Shown here piece after piece: positions 1 through 11,984 of a DNA stretch of 64,000 nucleotides. The position numbers were made by a program, and so were the translations under genes. This DNA is from Scytonema sp. UIC 10036 (lineage in GTDB: Bacteria; Cyanobacteriota; Cyanobacteriia; Cyanobacteriales; Nostocaceae). Where the stretch lies: the NCBI RefSeq assembly GCF_009725235.1, contig NZ_WJFC01000004.1, forward strand, positions 62,001 through 126,000, read 5' to 3'. The stretch's first letter is position 1. Each line of letters begins with the position of its first letter. The notes beneath the pieces were generated by a model. It saw nothing but the letters and a program-made list of their open reading frames with translations. It did not search any database and was not told the origin of the DNA.

Positions 1-369
1 ATCGTTCTGATGGCTATGAATACAGTTTTGCTACGATTGACCAAGATTTACTTCGTTTTAGCGCTATTTGATAATATGACCGGAACGCTATTAGGTTCAC
101 GTTCAGGGGATCGTTTTACTCGTTTTACGGGGGATGTAATTCAAGCCGATTTGAATGCTGCGTTAAATTTGTGCGTTCGAGCCACAGACAACAATATTAC
201 TAGATATATGAAATCGAGTGACGTTGAATCTGAGTTATTAACTCGGACTGTGGGGTACTTAGCTTCTATTGGGAAGTCAGTGACTGATGCATTAAATCTT
301 GGGTGGCTTAAACCTAAGTTTAAAGCGAAAGCACTCAAACTTGAAGAGAAGTATCACTCTCCGGGGTAG
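1..369 (+). pseudogene. TnpB-like nuclease, C-terminal remnant
   Basis: The frame is open from the window edge and ends at a TAG. The stretch GDVIQADLNAALNL looks like the last RuvC motif (D-x-N-AA) of IS200/IS605-type TnpB proteins. The lysine-rich tail after it resembles the tails of cyanobacterial TnpB proteins. A different frame reads well over the first 70 bases, so a frameshift near base 70 is possible. No TnpA and no zinc-finger part are visible, so this is probably the end of a dead or truncated element. A Cas12-type relative cannot be excluded from this fragment. Confidence 0.5.
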
Positions 370-549
370 CGAGTCAGGTCACTCTCCAATGGCTGGAAGT
401 TTAAACCAATTAAACAACAACGCTCTAATGGCAGTAACCAGTTTGGATGATACCAGCAATTAATGACATTTCTACGTATTGCATAGCTTTGCCTAGATTT
501 AGTTTACCCCCCGAAGTTGGTTGATATGTAGATTAAAGGATAAAAGATA

Positions 550-2466
550 ATGGGGCGGTTTGAAAGAAGACCAGATAACTTGCGAGGAAAAGGAGAGGCG
601 TATAGCTCGGCAGAATCTGCTATGCGAGCAATTACTGAGGAGTTGCAAATCATTCAACGTGGTGTTCTCAAGTCACTACAGGAGGATGTGAAGCGGCTGC
701 AAGCAGATAAAGAGCGATTGACTAAAGATATTCAAGATTTGCAAGAAGAAAAAGGACAGCTACAGCAAGAGCAGCAAATCACCCAGCAGCAAGCATTGAT
801 TCGTCAATTATCGCAGGTTTTAGCTAGCCACATATCTTTGCAACTCCAATCTTCTTTGGAAACACTGACAAATCAAGCAGTGCAGAATGCTTCAATAACA
901 GTTACCAGCCAAGAAACGACTGCAACATCCACTCCAAGCGCAACAGAGCAAAGCAATCCAAATACTTTCAAACTGCTGAACTCTTTAGATAATGCACTTC
1001 TTACCACATTTAATTCACTTCAACAAGATCTGAAAAACTATCAAAGCAGTCTTTCTCAGCAATTAGCCCGGATGCACAATCAACAGAAGCAGGGAGAAGC
1101 AATTTTAGCAGAGTTGGTGGATCGCCTTCACCAAGAATTACAAACAATAACATCTGGCAATACTACACCTGTATTTCAAGAAACTGCTGCTTCTGACGAT
1201 GAGCCAATTCTTCCACAACCGCAAGCTCATCTTGAAGCTCCGACAAAGTTGCAGTTAGATGTGAATCCACCAGAGGAAACCGTATTTCCAACATCCGAAA
1301 TCCTTAATGAAAACCCCACAAGCGAAGCAGTAACGTCTTTAGAACCAGAGCACGTGGAGCCTGCATCGCCTCCACCCGTGACAAAACCAGCACCAGAAGC
1401 ACCGACAACACCAAAAGAATCTTCATTTCGGCAAATTGGCATTTCATCTTTGTCTGCAATTGGTATAGTCCTAATTGTATTGTCAACGGTGACGTCGTCG
1501 CTATACAACGTTGCCATCAAGGTCATTTTTAACCCTGGTTCCCAAATTTTTGGTGTTTTTGAGGTGCAAAGTCTCTTATATCCAAGTTTGGGAAGTTCTC
1601 TATTGCTTTTAATGTTGCGGATGCTTGTGGTTGTACCACTCATGATGCTTTTGGCACCTATTTTGCATCCACGAGTTTGGCATGATATGCAATTCTTGTT
1701 TGACTCATTTGGCAAAAATTCAAATCATCCCACTGCAAAGCGAGCTTTCATATTGTCGCTTGTGAGTGGGGGCTTTTTGTTTTTATCACAGTTATTTATT
1801 TATCTTGCTATCGGTCAAGTTCCTACTGGAATGGCGATCGCACTTTTCTTTGTGTATCCCCTTTTAAGTGGGTTATTTTCTTGGGTTCTGTTCCGGGATC
1901 GCTTGAGTTTGTTCAGTACTGGTGCTTTCGCGTCTATTGGTTTGGGAGAATTGTTGGTATTGGTGGGCGCTGTCAGTACTGGTACGGGAAACTTGTCATT
2001 GGGAAGCATTGCTGCGATCGCTTCCGGAATTACTTTTGCTCTCTACATCGTCTTTTCGCGTATATGCGCTACAAAAGTACATCCAGTGACATTCACGCTC
2101 ATCAACTTCGCCACAATGATGGTGCTGTCGCTTGTTGGTCTATTGTTACCTTTACCTGCGGACTGGAGCCTTCAAATCAACCCTACTATCCTCCTCGAAC
2201 TGGTTTTGAGTGCTTTTCTCTTGGGTGTGCTAACCCTCTGCGGCTACTTGTTAAATAATTTTGGCGTTCGTAAAATTGGCGCATCACGCTCCGCCATCCT
2301 TAGTGCTATTGTACCAGTTTTAACCGCGATCTTGGCTGGATTTATCATTCAGGAGACTTTGGGAATTGAGCAAGTTTTGGGAGTGTTACTTGTAAGTTGC
2401 GGAGCTGGCGCTCTGGGTCTTGAAAAAATCAGAAATATTATCAAACCTTCCAAATCACCCAATTAA
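550..2466 (+). CDS. DMT/EamA-type permease with N-terminal coiled coil
   Basis: The 638-residue protein has two parts. Residues 1 to about 220 are hydrophilic and rich in Q, E and L with heptad character (coiled coil near 30-90). A Pro/Thr-rich linker follows to about 290. The C-terminal half has about ten hydrophobic segments arranged like an EamA (drug/metabolite transporter) permease, with typical small-residue patches such as GQVPTGMAIALFF. Members of the family export or import small metabolites, but the substrate cannot be read from sequence. The long soluble head is unusual for the family and suggests oligomerisation or a cytoplasmic partner. The gene precedes hetR on the same strand at 1.3 kb, so it is probably a separate transcription unit. 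Confidence 0.75.
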   Translation: MGRFERRPDNLRGKGEAYSSAESAMRAITEELQIIQRGVLKSLQEDVKRLQADKERLTKDIQDLQEEKGQLQQEQQITQQQALIRQLSQVLASHISLQLQSSLETLTNQAVQNASITVTSQETTATSTPSATEQSNPNTFKLLNSLDNALLTTFNSLQQDLKNYQSSLSQQLARMHNQQKQGEAILAELVDRLHQELQTITSGNTTPVFQETAASDDEPILPQPQAHLEAPTKLQLDVNPPEETVFPTSEILNENPTSEAVTSLEPEHVEPASPPPVTKPAPEAPTTPKESSFRQIGISSLSAIGIVLIVLSTVTSSLYNVAIKVIFNPGSQIFGVFEVQSLLYPSLGSSLLLLMLRMLVVVPLMMLLAPILHPRVWHDMQFLFDSFGKNSNHPTAKRAFILSLVSGGFLFLSQLFIYLAIGQVPTGMAIALFFVYPLLSGLFSWVLFRDRLSLFSTGAFASIGLGELLVLVGAVSTGTGNLSLGSIAAIASGITFALYIVFSRICATKVHPVTFTLINFATMMVLSLVGLLLPLPADWSLQINPTILLELVLSAFLLGVLTLCGYLLNNFGVRKIGASRSAILSAIVPVLTAILAGFIIQETLGIEQVLGVLLVSCGAGALGLEKIRNIIKPSKSPN

Positions 2467-4664
<2,198 letters not shown>

Positions 4665-4790
4665 TCAGTTATCGGCGAACAGTCGGGCAGTCCAATCTTG
4701 GGGTTTTTTCCAAGAAAGAATTGCCAAACCGAATGGTAAGACAGTTATCAGTCGGCAGTGAAAACTGGATAACTGATAACTGATAATATC

Positions 4791-5474
4791 TTACTGACCC
4801 GGAGTTAAAGGACCGGGAGCCGTTGCAGGTGGAATGGTGGGCGGCTGAGATGGAGTTGGGGTAGCCTCAGGCGGAAGTGGAGTAGACTCATAATTTTGTC
4901 TGAATTCCACAGGTTGTGAGGTTGATGGGATAAACGTGGGTAAAAAGCCAGTTGTGCGATCGCTGGCATCAATACAACTGTCATAAGCTTGAGTTGCAGA
5001 AAAATCAATTTCTGCACGCAAACCTACTACACACTGTGCAAACCGCACGGGTAATAAACTGCGACCGCAGTAACTTAAAACTGTTGGGTCAACCACCTCA
5101 CGAGAGTATCGACTGATACCGACTACACAGTTAGCTAAATCTTCAGGACGCCTTGCCTGCCTGCAAGTTGGCAGTGCGGTAGCTGCTTCTATTTGCGTTC
5201 TTTGCTGAATATTATACACGCAATTCCCCAAATCTCGAGGACTCAAAGCCTCTGCACAAGCTTGTGATACTGTTTCTGCCGCTATACCCGCGCTCAGGAG
5301 CCGCGCTGCACAACCCCGAAAATCTCGCGCATTCGTTTGGGTAGAGTTAGAGCCTAGGGATATAGCCATACCTTGTGATGTCATTGCCAGCCATCCAACT
5401 ATGGCTAGAACTGGTACTGTTAGTCTCATTGCTTGTTTTTTTCTCCTTTGCATTTCCGTTCTCCAAACACCCAT
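4791..5474 (-). CDS. Exported cysteine-repeat protein, unknown function
   Basis: The 227-residue product begins with a basic segment and a hydrophobic stretch (LTVPVLAIVGWLAMTSQGMA), a likely signal peptide. Translation may start at an internal Met (residue 8 or 16). The mature part has four modules of about 31 residues, each with two cysteines about 19-20 residues apart (for example CVVGLRAEIDFSATQAYDSC). That arrangement suggests four internal disulfides. The C-terminal 50 residues are Pro/Thr-rich. I do not recognise a named domain. It probably acts in the periplasm or cell envelope. It is convergent with hetR. Confidence 0.7.
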   Translation of the reverse strand: MGVWRTEMQRRKKQAMRLTVPVLAIVGWLAMTSQGMAISLGSNSTQTNARDFRGCAARLLSAGIAAETVSQACAEALSPRDLGNCVYNIQQRTQIEAATALPTCRQARRPEDLANCVVGISRYSREVVDPTVLSYCGRSLLPVRFAQCVVGLRAEIDFSATQAYDSCIDASDRTTGFLPTFIPSTSQPVEFRQNYESTPLPPEATPTPSQPPTIPPATAPGPLTPGQ

Positions 5475-5708
5475 CGCTATGCTATCTCAAGAATTATGAA
5501 TTATGAATTATGAATTATGAAAAACGGATTGGGGATTGAAGATTGGGCATCTAACTCGTGTTGGATCTAAAATCTTCAGAAAATATTATCATTTATTCCT
5601 TTAGAAAGTTTTAAGAAAAATTTTTCCTCGATCCTTTATCATTTAGAATTTTTGAGGCTATAATCATATCTTTGGGTAATATTAAGCAGGATTGAAACAA
5701 GGATACTC

Positions 5709-6317
5709 ATGTCCCGATATAGAGGACCTCGTCTTAGAGTTGTTCGCCGTTTGGGCGATTTGCCAGGATTAACTCGTAAAAGTGCTAGACGTGCTTATCC
5801 ACCGGGACAGCACGGTCAAAACCGCAAAAAGCGTTCTGAGTATGCTGTGCGGTTAGAAGAAAAGCAAAAGCTCCGCATGAACTATGGTTTGACGGAAAAG
5901 CAATTGCTGCGTTACGTTCGTAAAGCAAGACGCGTTACCGGTTCTACCGGACAAGTTTTGCTGCAATTGCTAGAGATGCGGTTGGATAACACCGTTTTCC
6001 GTTTGGGAATGGCTCCTACTATTCCCGCAGCGCGTCAGCTAGTGAACCACGGTCATGTTACGATCAATGGTCGTGTGGTTAACATTCCCAGTTACCAGTG
6101 CCGTCCGGGAGAAGTTATTTCGGTTAGAGACAGGGAAAGATCTAAAGAGTTGGTGACGACTAACTTACAGTACCCTGGTTTAGCAAACCTTCCCAGCCAT
6201 TTGGAATTTGACAAAAATAAGTTGGTTGGCAAAGTCAACGCTGTCATTGAGCGTGAATGGGTGGCACTACAAGTTAACGAACTACTTGTGGTGGAATACT
6301 ACTCACGTCAAGCGTAA
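5709..6317 (+). CDS. rpsD: 30S ribosomal protein S4
   Basis: The 202-residue protein is a standard bacterial S4: [16 protein letters not shown] at the start, a basic N-terminal domain, and the S4 RNA-binding domain around residues 90-155 ([20 protein letters not shown]). S4 binds 16S rRNA early in 30S assembly. The conserved zinc-type cysteines of some S4 proteins are absent, as in other cyanobacteria. The gene is monocistronic, with an AT-rich upstream region and heptamer repeats directly after its stop. Confidence 0.97.
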   Translation: MSRYRGPRLRVVRRLGDLPGLTRKSARRAYPPGQHGQNRKKRSEYAVRLEEKQKLRMNYGLTEKQLLRYVRKARRVTGSTGQVLLQLLEMRLDNTVFRLGMAPTIPAARQLVNHGHVTINGRVVNIPSYQCRPGEVISVRDRERSKELVTTNLQYPGLANLPSHLEFDKNKLVGKVNAVIEREWVALQVNELLVVEYYSRQA

Positions 6318-6409
6318 TAAATTGCTAATAGCTAATGGCTAATGGCTAATAGCTAATGGAAAATTGACAATCAGCAGTTAGCAATTAGCAGTTAGCAATT
6401 AGCAATTAA
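6318..6409. repeat. Heptamer tandem repeats between rpsD and moaA
   Basis: Runs of GCTAATA/GCTAATG on one side face GCAATTA/GCAGTTA on the other, giving a loose inverted arrangement. The array fills the gap between the convergent rpsD and moaA stops, and its end overlaps the moaA stop codon. Such short tandemly repeated repetitive sequences are typical of Nostocales. Confidence 0.85.
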
Positions 6410-7407
6410 CCACCTATTTGCGACATAGTACGGGTGTAGTTGCCAGTTTCAGTGCCTGAATAACGCTGTTTGAAGTTGATTTCTGGCTTTAAAGCTAGCA
6501 AGTGTCGGACTCGATTTTGCAACTCGTCTGTACTGACTCCTTCGCGGAGAGCCGTTTTTAAGTCAAGTTGACCGACTTCATTTAACAAGCAAGGACGCAA
6601 CCAGCCATCAGCTGAAAGGCGCATTCGATTACAGCGATCGCAAAAACATTCCGACATTTGGCTGATAAATCCCAGCGTCCCTTTTGCTCCTGGAATTTGA
6701 AAAACATCAGCAGGTCCGTTACCACGAATTTGAGAATTTATCAAGCCCCATCGTTCGCGAATGCGTTGCCGAATCTCTTCAGAAGGTATCCAGCCGCGAT
6801 CCCCAAATAATTCAGAATTTCCAATAGGCATAAATTCGATGAACCGGACGTGCCAGTGTTTGTCAATAGTGAGTGCAGCAAGATCCAGGAGTTCGCGATC
6901 GTTAACACCGGGGATCGCAACAACATTTAATTTCAGGGGATCGAATCCTACTTGATAAGCAGATTGAATACCATCCCAAACCTGCTGCCATTTCCCCCGC
7001 CCGCGATTCCCGATAATAGAATCAAAAGTGGCTGGGTCGAGGGAATCCAAACTGATATTAATTCGGCGCAACCCAGTATTATAAAGACTTTGTGCCATAG
7101 GAGCCAGCAAGAAGCCATTTGTGGTCATTGAAAGATCTTGGGTTTGGGGCAGGGATGCGATCGCACCAACCAATTCCACAACACCGGGACGAAGTAATGG
7201 TTCCCCTCCAGTTAAGCGAAACCGATTAAATCCCACAGGGATAAAGACTTCTTTAATAAGAGTCAGTAGTTCCTCATCCGTCAGTAACTGCTGTTTGAGA
7301 ATATAGTCAAGTTCTGACCCCTCAGGCATACAGTACTGACAGCGAAAATTACATCGGTCTATTAAACTAATCCGGAGGTAGTCTACCTGGTTCATATTTT
7401 TTGTCAA
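6406..7407 (-). CDS. moaA: GTP 3',8-cyclase MoaA
   Basis: This radical-SAM enzyme carries out the first step of molybdenum cofactor synthesis, converting GTP to the cyclic pyranopterin precursor. The 333-residue product has the N-terminal CNFRCQYC cluster motif (Cys19, 23, 26) and a SAM-binding TGGEPLL. The second 4Fe-4S ligand set lies near the C-terminus ([10 protein letters not shown] ... RPC). The essential C-terminal Gly-Gly is intact. No other moa gene is adjacent. The upstream region toward 7430 is AT-rich. Confidence 0.96.
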   Translation of the reverse strand: MTKNMNQVDYLRISLIDRCNFRCQYCMPEGSELDYILKQQLLTDEELLTLIKEVFIPVGFNRFRLTGGEPLLRPGVVELVGAIASLPQTQDLSMTTNGFLLAPMAQSLYNTGLRRINISLDSLDPATFDSIIGNRGRGKWQQVWDGIQSAYQVGFDPLKLNVVAIPGVNDRELLDLAALTIDKHWHVRFIEFMPIGNSELFGDRGWIPSEEIRQRIRERWGLINSQIRGNGPADVFQIPGAKGTLGFISQMSECFCDRCNRMRLSADGWLRPCLLNEVGQLDLKTALREGVSTDELQNRVRHLLALKPEINFKQRYSGTETGNYTRTMSQIGG

Positions 7408-7896
7408 GCTATAAATACTTGCTTACTGTATATATTTATTGAGTTTCTTTTAGGCTAGCGTGTGTTGAAAATATTTGCGAATCCTGATTTCATCTCGTTC
7501 CCAGGCTCCGCCTCACCTCGTTCCCAGGCGGAGCCTGGGAATGCCTTCGTAGAGGCTCCGCCTCCCGTATTAGGTAAAAGCTAGCGAGGCAGTCTGAGGA
7601 AAAAATTTCACCGCTAAGGATGAAAAAGCCCTCATATCAAATCCGGTAGCCGAAGTAATTAACAGGAAGTTTGGGGCTACCAATGATAGTAGGTAATGTC
7701 ATGTCCGCTTATATACCCTGAATAAAACTCACGCAAAGACGAGGCAGCGCTAGCTTGTGGTTACCACCAGTTGAAGCGCCTGCCGTCGCAAAGGCGCTAA
7801 GAAATTAAGAAACTTTTCCGCATGGTTATCCTACCGGACATGATATTATTTGGTCACTCCCTCTTCGCCAAGACTACCCTAAAGTGGGTGTAGCTT
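7408..7896. other. Intergenic region with a GC palindrome repeat
   Basis: No gene is seen here. The stretch holds one copy of the dispersed GTTCCCAGG/GGAGGCGGAGCCTCC repeat (7495-7570) and otherwise unremarkable AT-rich sequence. The leader GCGAATCCTGATTT before the repeat also precedes the copy near 26740, so that leader belongs to the repeated unit. Confidence 0.6.
7495..7570. repeat. Dispersed GC-rich palindromic repeat, copy 1
   Basis: Two nested inverted words, GTTCCCAGGC/GCCTGGGAA and AGGCTCCGCCT/AGGCGGAGCCT, form a compact hairpin. Related copies lie at 26767-26879, 58096-58142, 60219-60280 and 60293-60354. The unit encodes no protein of its own and behaves like a REP or small non-autonomous element. 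Confidence 0.8.
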
Positions 7897-8970
7897 TTAA
7901 CCTCCCATCGACGAGTGTATTAACTGCTCTACCTCTAGTGCTTTTTCAGATAAATCTAACTCTTGGTAGATTTGCAGACTTTCAGATAAAAATTGGGTGG
8001 CGATCGCCCGTGTATTGGGATAGTTTTGCTGACTTCGTTTTAGGTAAATTTCGCCTAACAGCTTTAGTGCTGAAGCTTTTTGTTTGTAACGGTTGTATTC
8101 ATCAAAGATTTGCAGGCATTCTTGGGCGATTTCTTGGGCGAGATCGAGATTTTCTAGAGCTTCTACTTCTAAGTAAGCACGAGCCATATCGAGAGCTTCA
8201 TCCGCTCTATCAACTGTTTGCCCTAGTTCGGTAAGATAAGTTAAGCCAGTAAGGTAGTGTTGCTCGAACTGGGTTATTTGTTCTTGTCTTGATGAGTCGT
8301 TACTAGGTAGAAGGCGCAGGCGTTCTGAGTAGAGTAAACCGAGAGTTGTGTAATCATAAGCTAGATTTTCCTTATAATCCCCTGTTGTATTCAGTTGAAT
8401 TGCGTGAAGAAGATTTTGTTCTGCTTGTGTTAATAAGTTGAGAGCTAAGGCTTCGTCTTGATAAGTTTTAGCAAGGAAAATTTGAGTATAAGCAAGTCTC
8501 GTAAGAATCCTGGCTTCACTTTCACTTATATTTAAGTGTTTGTAAAGGTTACAGCTATCCTGAAAATACTTAATTGCTTGTTCGTATTTACCCCATTCTT
8601 GATAAATAAAGCCAAGTTGATTGTAAGCATCAGCAATATTCACTTGGTCATCTAATTGCTGACGTAGTCGTATTTGCCCCAAGCTTGATGAATTCGACCT
8701 AACTGATTGTAAGAACTAGCAATACCTATTTGGTCATCTAACTGCTGACGCAAGCCTAAGCATTGGTTGGCACATTCAATTGCTTGCTTATACTTGCCCC
8801 ATTCTCTGTTACAAACAGCCATCCAGTACCATTGATTGGCTACATTCTTTTCTTGTCCCAGTTGCTGATAAAGTTCCTGACTTTGTTGATGGTAATTTAT
8901 TGCCTGTTCGTATTTGCCCCATTCTCTGTTGCAATCAGCCATCCAGTCCCATTGGTTGGCAACATTCGTT
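7897..8970 (-). pseudogene. TPR protein, 5'-truncated and frameshifted
   Basis: Two overlapping frames on the minus strand encode TPR-like repeats of about 40 residues (YNQLGFIYQEWGKYEQAIKY, WMAVCNREWGKYKQAIECAN). The first frame runs from about 8970 to 8652. The second continues from about 8682 to 7897. The join falls inside a repeat (GRIHQAWGKY into GQIRLRQQLDDQ), so a frameshift broke a once continuous protein. The upstream end stops abruptly at about 8970, where an oppositely oriented HEAT-repeat gene begins. TPR tails of this kind are common at the C-terminus of cyanobacterial STAND ATPases, so the missing part may have been an NB-ARC domain. Confidence 0.75.
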
Positions 8971-8973
8971 ATT

Positions 8974-9593
8974 AACGATACTTGGAGAGTGCGAGCAGTA
9001 GCATTGGGAGAACTAGCTCATACGTTCAAAGAGGATCCCCAAATTTTACCTTGGCTTAAAACTCGTGCTACTAGCGATCGCGATTTGGACGTGCGAGCAA
9101 TAGTAGCACGAGTGCATTACGAGAATTAGCCTACACTTATAAAGACGATCCTCAAATTTTACCTTGGCTTAAAGCTTGTGCTCTTAGTAATGATAGCTTA
9201 GATATGCGAGCAGAAGTAGTGCAAGAATTAGCACGGAGTTTCAAAGACGATCCCGATACTCTAACCATTCTCAAAGCTAATACCAATGCAGATGATTGGA
9301 AAGTCCGAGTCGTTGCATTGCGGGAATTAGCACGAGGTTTCAAAGACGATCCCGATACTTTTACTATCCTCAAAGACTACGCTAAATGTAATGATTCAAA
9401 CATTCAAAAAGTTGCGTTACGAGAGCTAGCACGAGGTTTTAAAAACGATCCCGATATCTTGAATATCTTGAAAGCTTGCGCGAGTTCTGATGATTCAAAA
9501 GTGCAAAAAGCTGCATTGCGAGAATTAGCACGAGGTTTTAAAATAGATATTCAGAAAGATAAGGAGCTATTAAAGGAAATAAGGCAGTTATAG
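8974..9593 (+). pseudogene. HEAT-repeat protein fragment, 5'-truncated and frameshifted
   Basis: Repeats of about 31 residues follow a pattern like VRAVALRELARGFKDDPDTL, typical of the C-terminal HEAT arrays of cyanobacterial NACHT/STAND proteins. One frame covers about 8974-9110. It then hits a stop, and the next frame continues the same repeat register (ALRELAYTYKDDPQILPW) to 9593. There is no start region. The fragment begins exactly where the reversed TPR remnant ends, which points to a recombination junction. Confidence 0.75.
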
Positions 9594-9692
9594 CAATTCC
9601 CACTTTCGTGAGGTACAAGATAATAAATCAACCGCAGATGAACGCTGAAGAACGCAGATAAATTTGTACCTCAGCAGACTAGGAAACGCTAT
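9594..9692. repeat. GAGGTAC-ended repeat, copy 1
   Basis: The unit starts with AGCAAT and GTGAGGTACAA and ends with GTACCTCAGC followed by GACTAGGAAACGCTATA. The inner GAGGTAC/GTACCTC words are inverted. A second unit with the same ends but different contents lies at 9892-10003. Confidence 0.7.
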
Positions 9693-9752
9693 ATTTAGTC
9701 ACAATAAAATACTAATATATTTTGGTAACCCAATAAGAACTGTAACCAACGT

Positions 9753-9875
9753 GCAAAAAAAACCTTTACAGTTTTAGAAGAGCGAATTGCCGAACAACAG
9801 GCTTTTATAGATGCAGTAGTAAAACGGTGGGATCGAATTTTGGATGATTTGATGCGAAGGGATGGGGAGCGATGA
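9753..9875 (+). pseudogene. Short C-terminal gene scrap (VVKRWDRILDDLMRRD)
   Basis: An open frame of about 41 codons encodes a helical, charged peptide ending in LDDLMRRDGER. It has no start or upstream domain. Its amphipathic composition resembles the tail of small cyanobacterial coiled-coil proteins. It sits between two copies of the GAGGTAC repeat. The function of the parent gene is unknown. Confidence 0.35.
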
Positions 9876-9891
9876 CAAATGACAAATAACC

Positions 9892-10003
9892 AATACAGCA
9901 AATTTCAACCTGGTGAGGTACAAAAATTACCCCCCTCTGTCCCCCCTTACCAAGGGGGGATGAAAGGGGGGTGTACCTCATGAGACTGAGAAAGGCTATA
10001 ACG
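9892..10003. repeat. GAGGTAC-ended repeat, copy 2 with C/G-run core
   Basis: The ends match copy 1 (GTGAGGTACAA and GTACCTCATGAGACTGAGAAAGGCTATA), but the core here consists of runs of C and G around CCTTACCAAGG, forming an inverted repeat. The shared ends with different cores suggest a modular non-autonomous element. Confidence 0.7.
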
Positions 10004-10122
10004 ATCCTGACTAGTTAACTCTAATTATACAAAGTATCAAAAAGAACATTTGAATACGGTAGACGATCTGTCTCTATAGAATGTGTATAATTAACCGCGC
10101 ATAGAGTAATAACTTATGTATC

Positions 10123-11154
10123 GTGCAATATAACGACTCCATGAATGACTTGGCGGCGCTTCTACAGCAGCCAGCCGATTTTGATTTTCAACTGCCAAAT
10201 CCGGAGGATGAGGAAATTCCCGAAATGGAATTTCTTCAACAACTAGAAGTGGCTTGGCAAGTATGTAACCGTTTTGACCTGCAAACGGACATTTGGCGGG
10301 GGCGAATTTTACGGGCTGTCCGCGATCGCGAGAAGAAAGATGGTGAAGGAAGGGGTTCGGGTTTTTTAAAATGGTTGAAAGAACGAGACATCAGCAAAAG
10401 CCAAGCGTATGCTTTAATCCAACTAGCCAACAGTGCTGATACCCTCTTAGAAGAAGGAAAACTAGACCCATCTGCTATCAATAACTTTAGCAAACGGGCA
10501 TTTGTGGAAACTGCCAAAGCAGCACCAGAAGTTCAACAGATGGTGACGGAAGCAGCACAAAGTGGGGATAAAATCACAAGACGGGAAGTTCGTCAACTGA
10601 CTGATGAATGGACAGCCATGTCTTCCGATTTGCTTCCCGAACCAGTGAAGACCAAAGCAGCAGAGAATGCTCTTCCTCCCCGTTATATTGCGCCTCTGGT
10701 TAAGGAAATGGAGAAACTACCAGAGTCCCATCAAACAGCGATACAGAGGGAAATAGCACAGAATCCCGATTTGGATACTATCAAGCAAGCGACAACGGAA
10801 GCCCGCAATCTAGCAAAATATTTAAAAGCCGCCGCTCAAGTTCAAGCGCTGACTTCTGAAGAAATTGACATTGAAACAGCACTTGTGGAAGCTCAAAGAG
10901 TAGGTTGTTTGAATGTCGCTGCGGATTTGGTCAATCAAGCTTCTCAACTCGAACAAACGATCGGTAAACTATACATGAGTTGGAAGCGAATTAATAACTT
11001 AGCAGACCGCCTTTACGTAGATACGGGTGCTAGTACACCTCATTTGCGATCGCTCCTTGAATGTTTGGAACCCCTGGGTAGTGAAGTGATGGAATTAAAC
11101 CTTGGAGGTCCAGCCGAACGGACTATTCGCCTGCAAATTCAGGAAACAAATTAG
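10123..11154 (+). CDS. Conserved-looking protein of unknown function
   Basis: The 343-residue product starts at GTG, or at the ATG six codons later (MNDLAALLQQPADFD). It is acidic at the N-terminus. Around residues 60-110 it has a helix-rich segment (FLKWLKERDISKSQAYALIQ) that could be a helix-turn-helix like those of ParB/KorB or DUF3102-type DNA-binding proteins. The rest is helical with short coiled coils and no catalytic motif. It is intact, although surrounded by fragments. The flanks carry repeats but no partner gene, and I do not assign a function. Confidence 0.6.
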   Translation: MQYNDSMNDLAALLQQPADFDFQLPNPEDEEIPEMEFLQQLEVAWQVCNRFDLQTDIWRGRILRAVRDREKKDGEGRGSGFLKWLKERDISKSQAYALIQLANSADTLLEEGKLDPSAINNFSKRAFVETAKAAPEVQQMVTEAAQSGDKITRREVRQLTDEWTAMSSDLLPEPVKTKAAENALPPRYIAPLVKEMEKLPESHQTAIQREIAQNPDLDTIKQATTEARNLAKYLKAAAQVQALTSEEIDIETALVEAQRVGCLNVAADLVNQASQLEQTIGKLYMSWKRINNLADRLYVDTGASTPHLRSLLECLEPLGSEVMELNLGGPAERTIRLQIQETN

Positions 11155-11233
11155 GAATCGGTGCAGAATGGAAGAGAGAAGACGAGGAGATTGCTGTTAA
11201 AAGAAATGACGTAGATCTATTAAAACAAATGAC

Positions 11234-11261
11234 GTAGAGACGCGATTAATCGCGTCTCTAC
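11234..11261. repeat. 28-bp perfect palindrome (GTAGAGACGCG arms)
   Basis: The two 14-bp halves are perfect reverse complements with no loop (GTAGAGACGCGATT then its complement). Similar GAGACGCGG words bound the insert at 32943-33119. It may act as a terminator-like hairpin or a mobile palindrome. Confidence 0.8.
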
Positions 11262-11320
11262 GGGTTTCAGGTAACGCATAATTAATTTTCGGAGACGTTT
11301 AATGGTCTGTCCTGACGAAC

Positions 11321-11548
11321 TTACTGACTTTCTTGCTCTTTTTGCAATAAAGTATCAACTTTAAGTTCTATGGCTGTTAGTTTCCTAAGAATAGTAGGAC
11401 GGTCATCATCAAGAGAAGCTAGCAAATTTGCTACGCCTTCTTGTATATTCGTCAATCTTTCCACAACATTTCGAAGTTGTAGCATACCAACTCGAAGTTC
11501 TTGCACCCCATCTCGAAGTTCTTCCCGTTCTTGCCGTGCTTCTACCAT
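11321..11548 (-). pseudogene. Short coiled-coil protein, probably truncated
   Basis: The 75-residue product (LRDGVQELRVGMLQLRNVVE) is a continuous amphipathic helix similar in style to the coiled-coil protein at 42390-42848. Its upstream end meets an oppositely oriented fragment at about 11550, so the N-terminus is probably missing. A genuine small protein remains possible. Confidence 0.45.
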
Positions 11549-11549
11549 T

Positions 11550-11946
11550 GTATCTAGGCTCTGTACGCAACAAAGAAAGTCTCTTGCGATCGCTACAAGC
11601 CTATGGAAAAGACTTGGTTAAGCAACAAGAGTTTACAAAGGTAAAGGAGCAGTTCCAACAAATTTTAGAAATTGAATCGGACAATTTATTAGCACGAGAA
11701 AAAATCGAAGAAATCAACGCAGTTACAAAACGTGAGGTTTTAAATAGGTCACTCAATATTGATAGTGAGAGTAACTCACACTTTACAAGAAAGAGACTAA
11801 TTGTGTTTCCTACTATATTACCTGTGATAGGAGTTGTTGCTCTGATAATAATTGCCGTAATTGGTATTATGATTTATCAGTGGTCAACCCCCTGCCCCAA
11901 AGGTGAACAGAAAGGGGAAAATTTCAAATGTACAAATTCCCCCTGA
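11550..11946 (+). pseudogene. Helical/membrane protein remnant
   Basis: The open frame encodes a helical repeat (FTKVKEQFQQILEIESDN) followed by a basic stretch and one membrane segment (VIGVVALIIIAVIGIMIY). It ends in a short cysteine-containing tail (TPCPKGEQ). Upstream, the frame runs antisense through the coiled-coil remnant and makes no sense there, so the true N-terminus is lost. The layout recalls membrane anchors placed before extracellular binding domains, which would lie downstream but are absent. This parentage is inference. Confidence 0.4.
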
Positions 11947-11984
11947 ATTTACTTTGAAGATCGAGTTTTCCCGGAGACTATACC

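Noticed and set aside
1..369. Possible Cas12k/CAST system at the window start
   Set aside because: Only a TnpB-like C-terminus is visible and no tnsB, tnsC or tniQ gene follows, so a CRISPR-associated transposon cannot be supported.
9695..9901. Minus-strand frame of 68 codons
   Set aside because: It is antisense to the short coiled-coil scrap, which reads more like protein on the plus strand.
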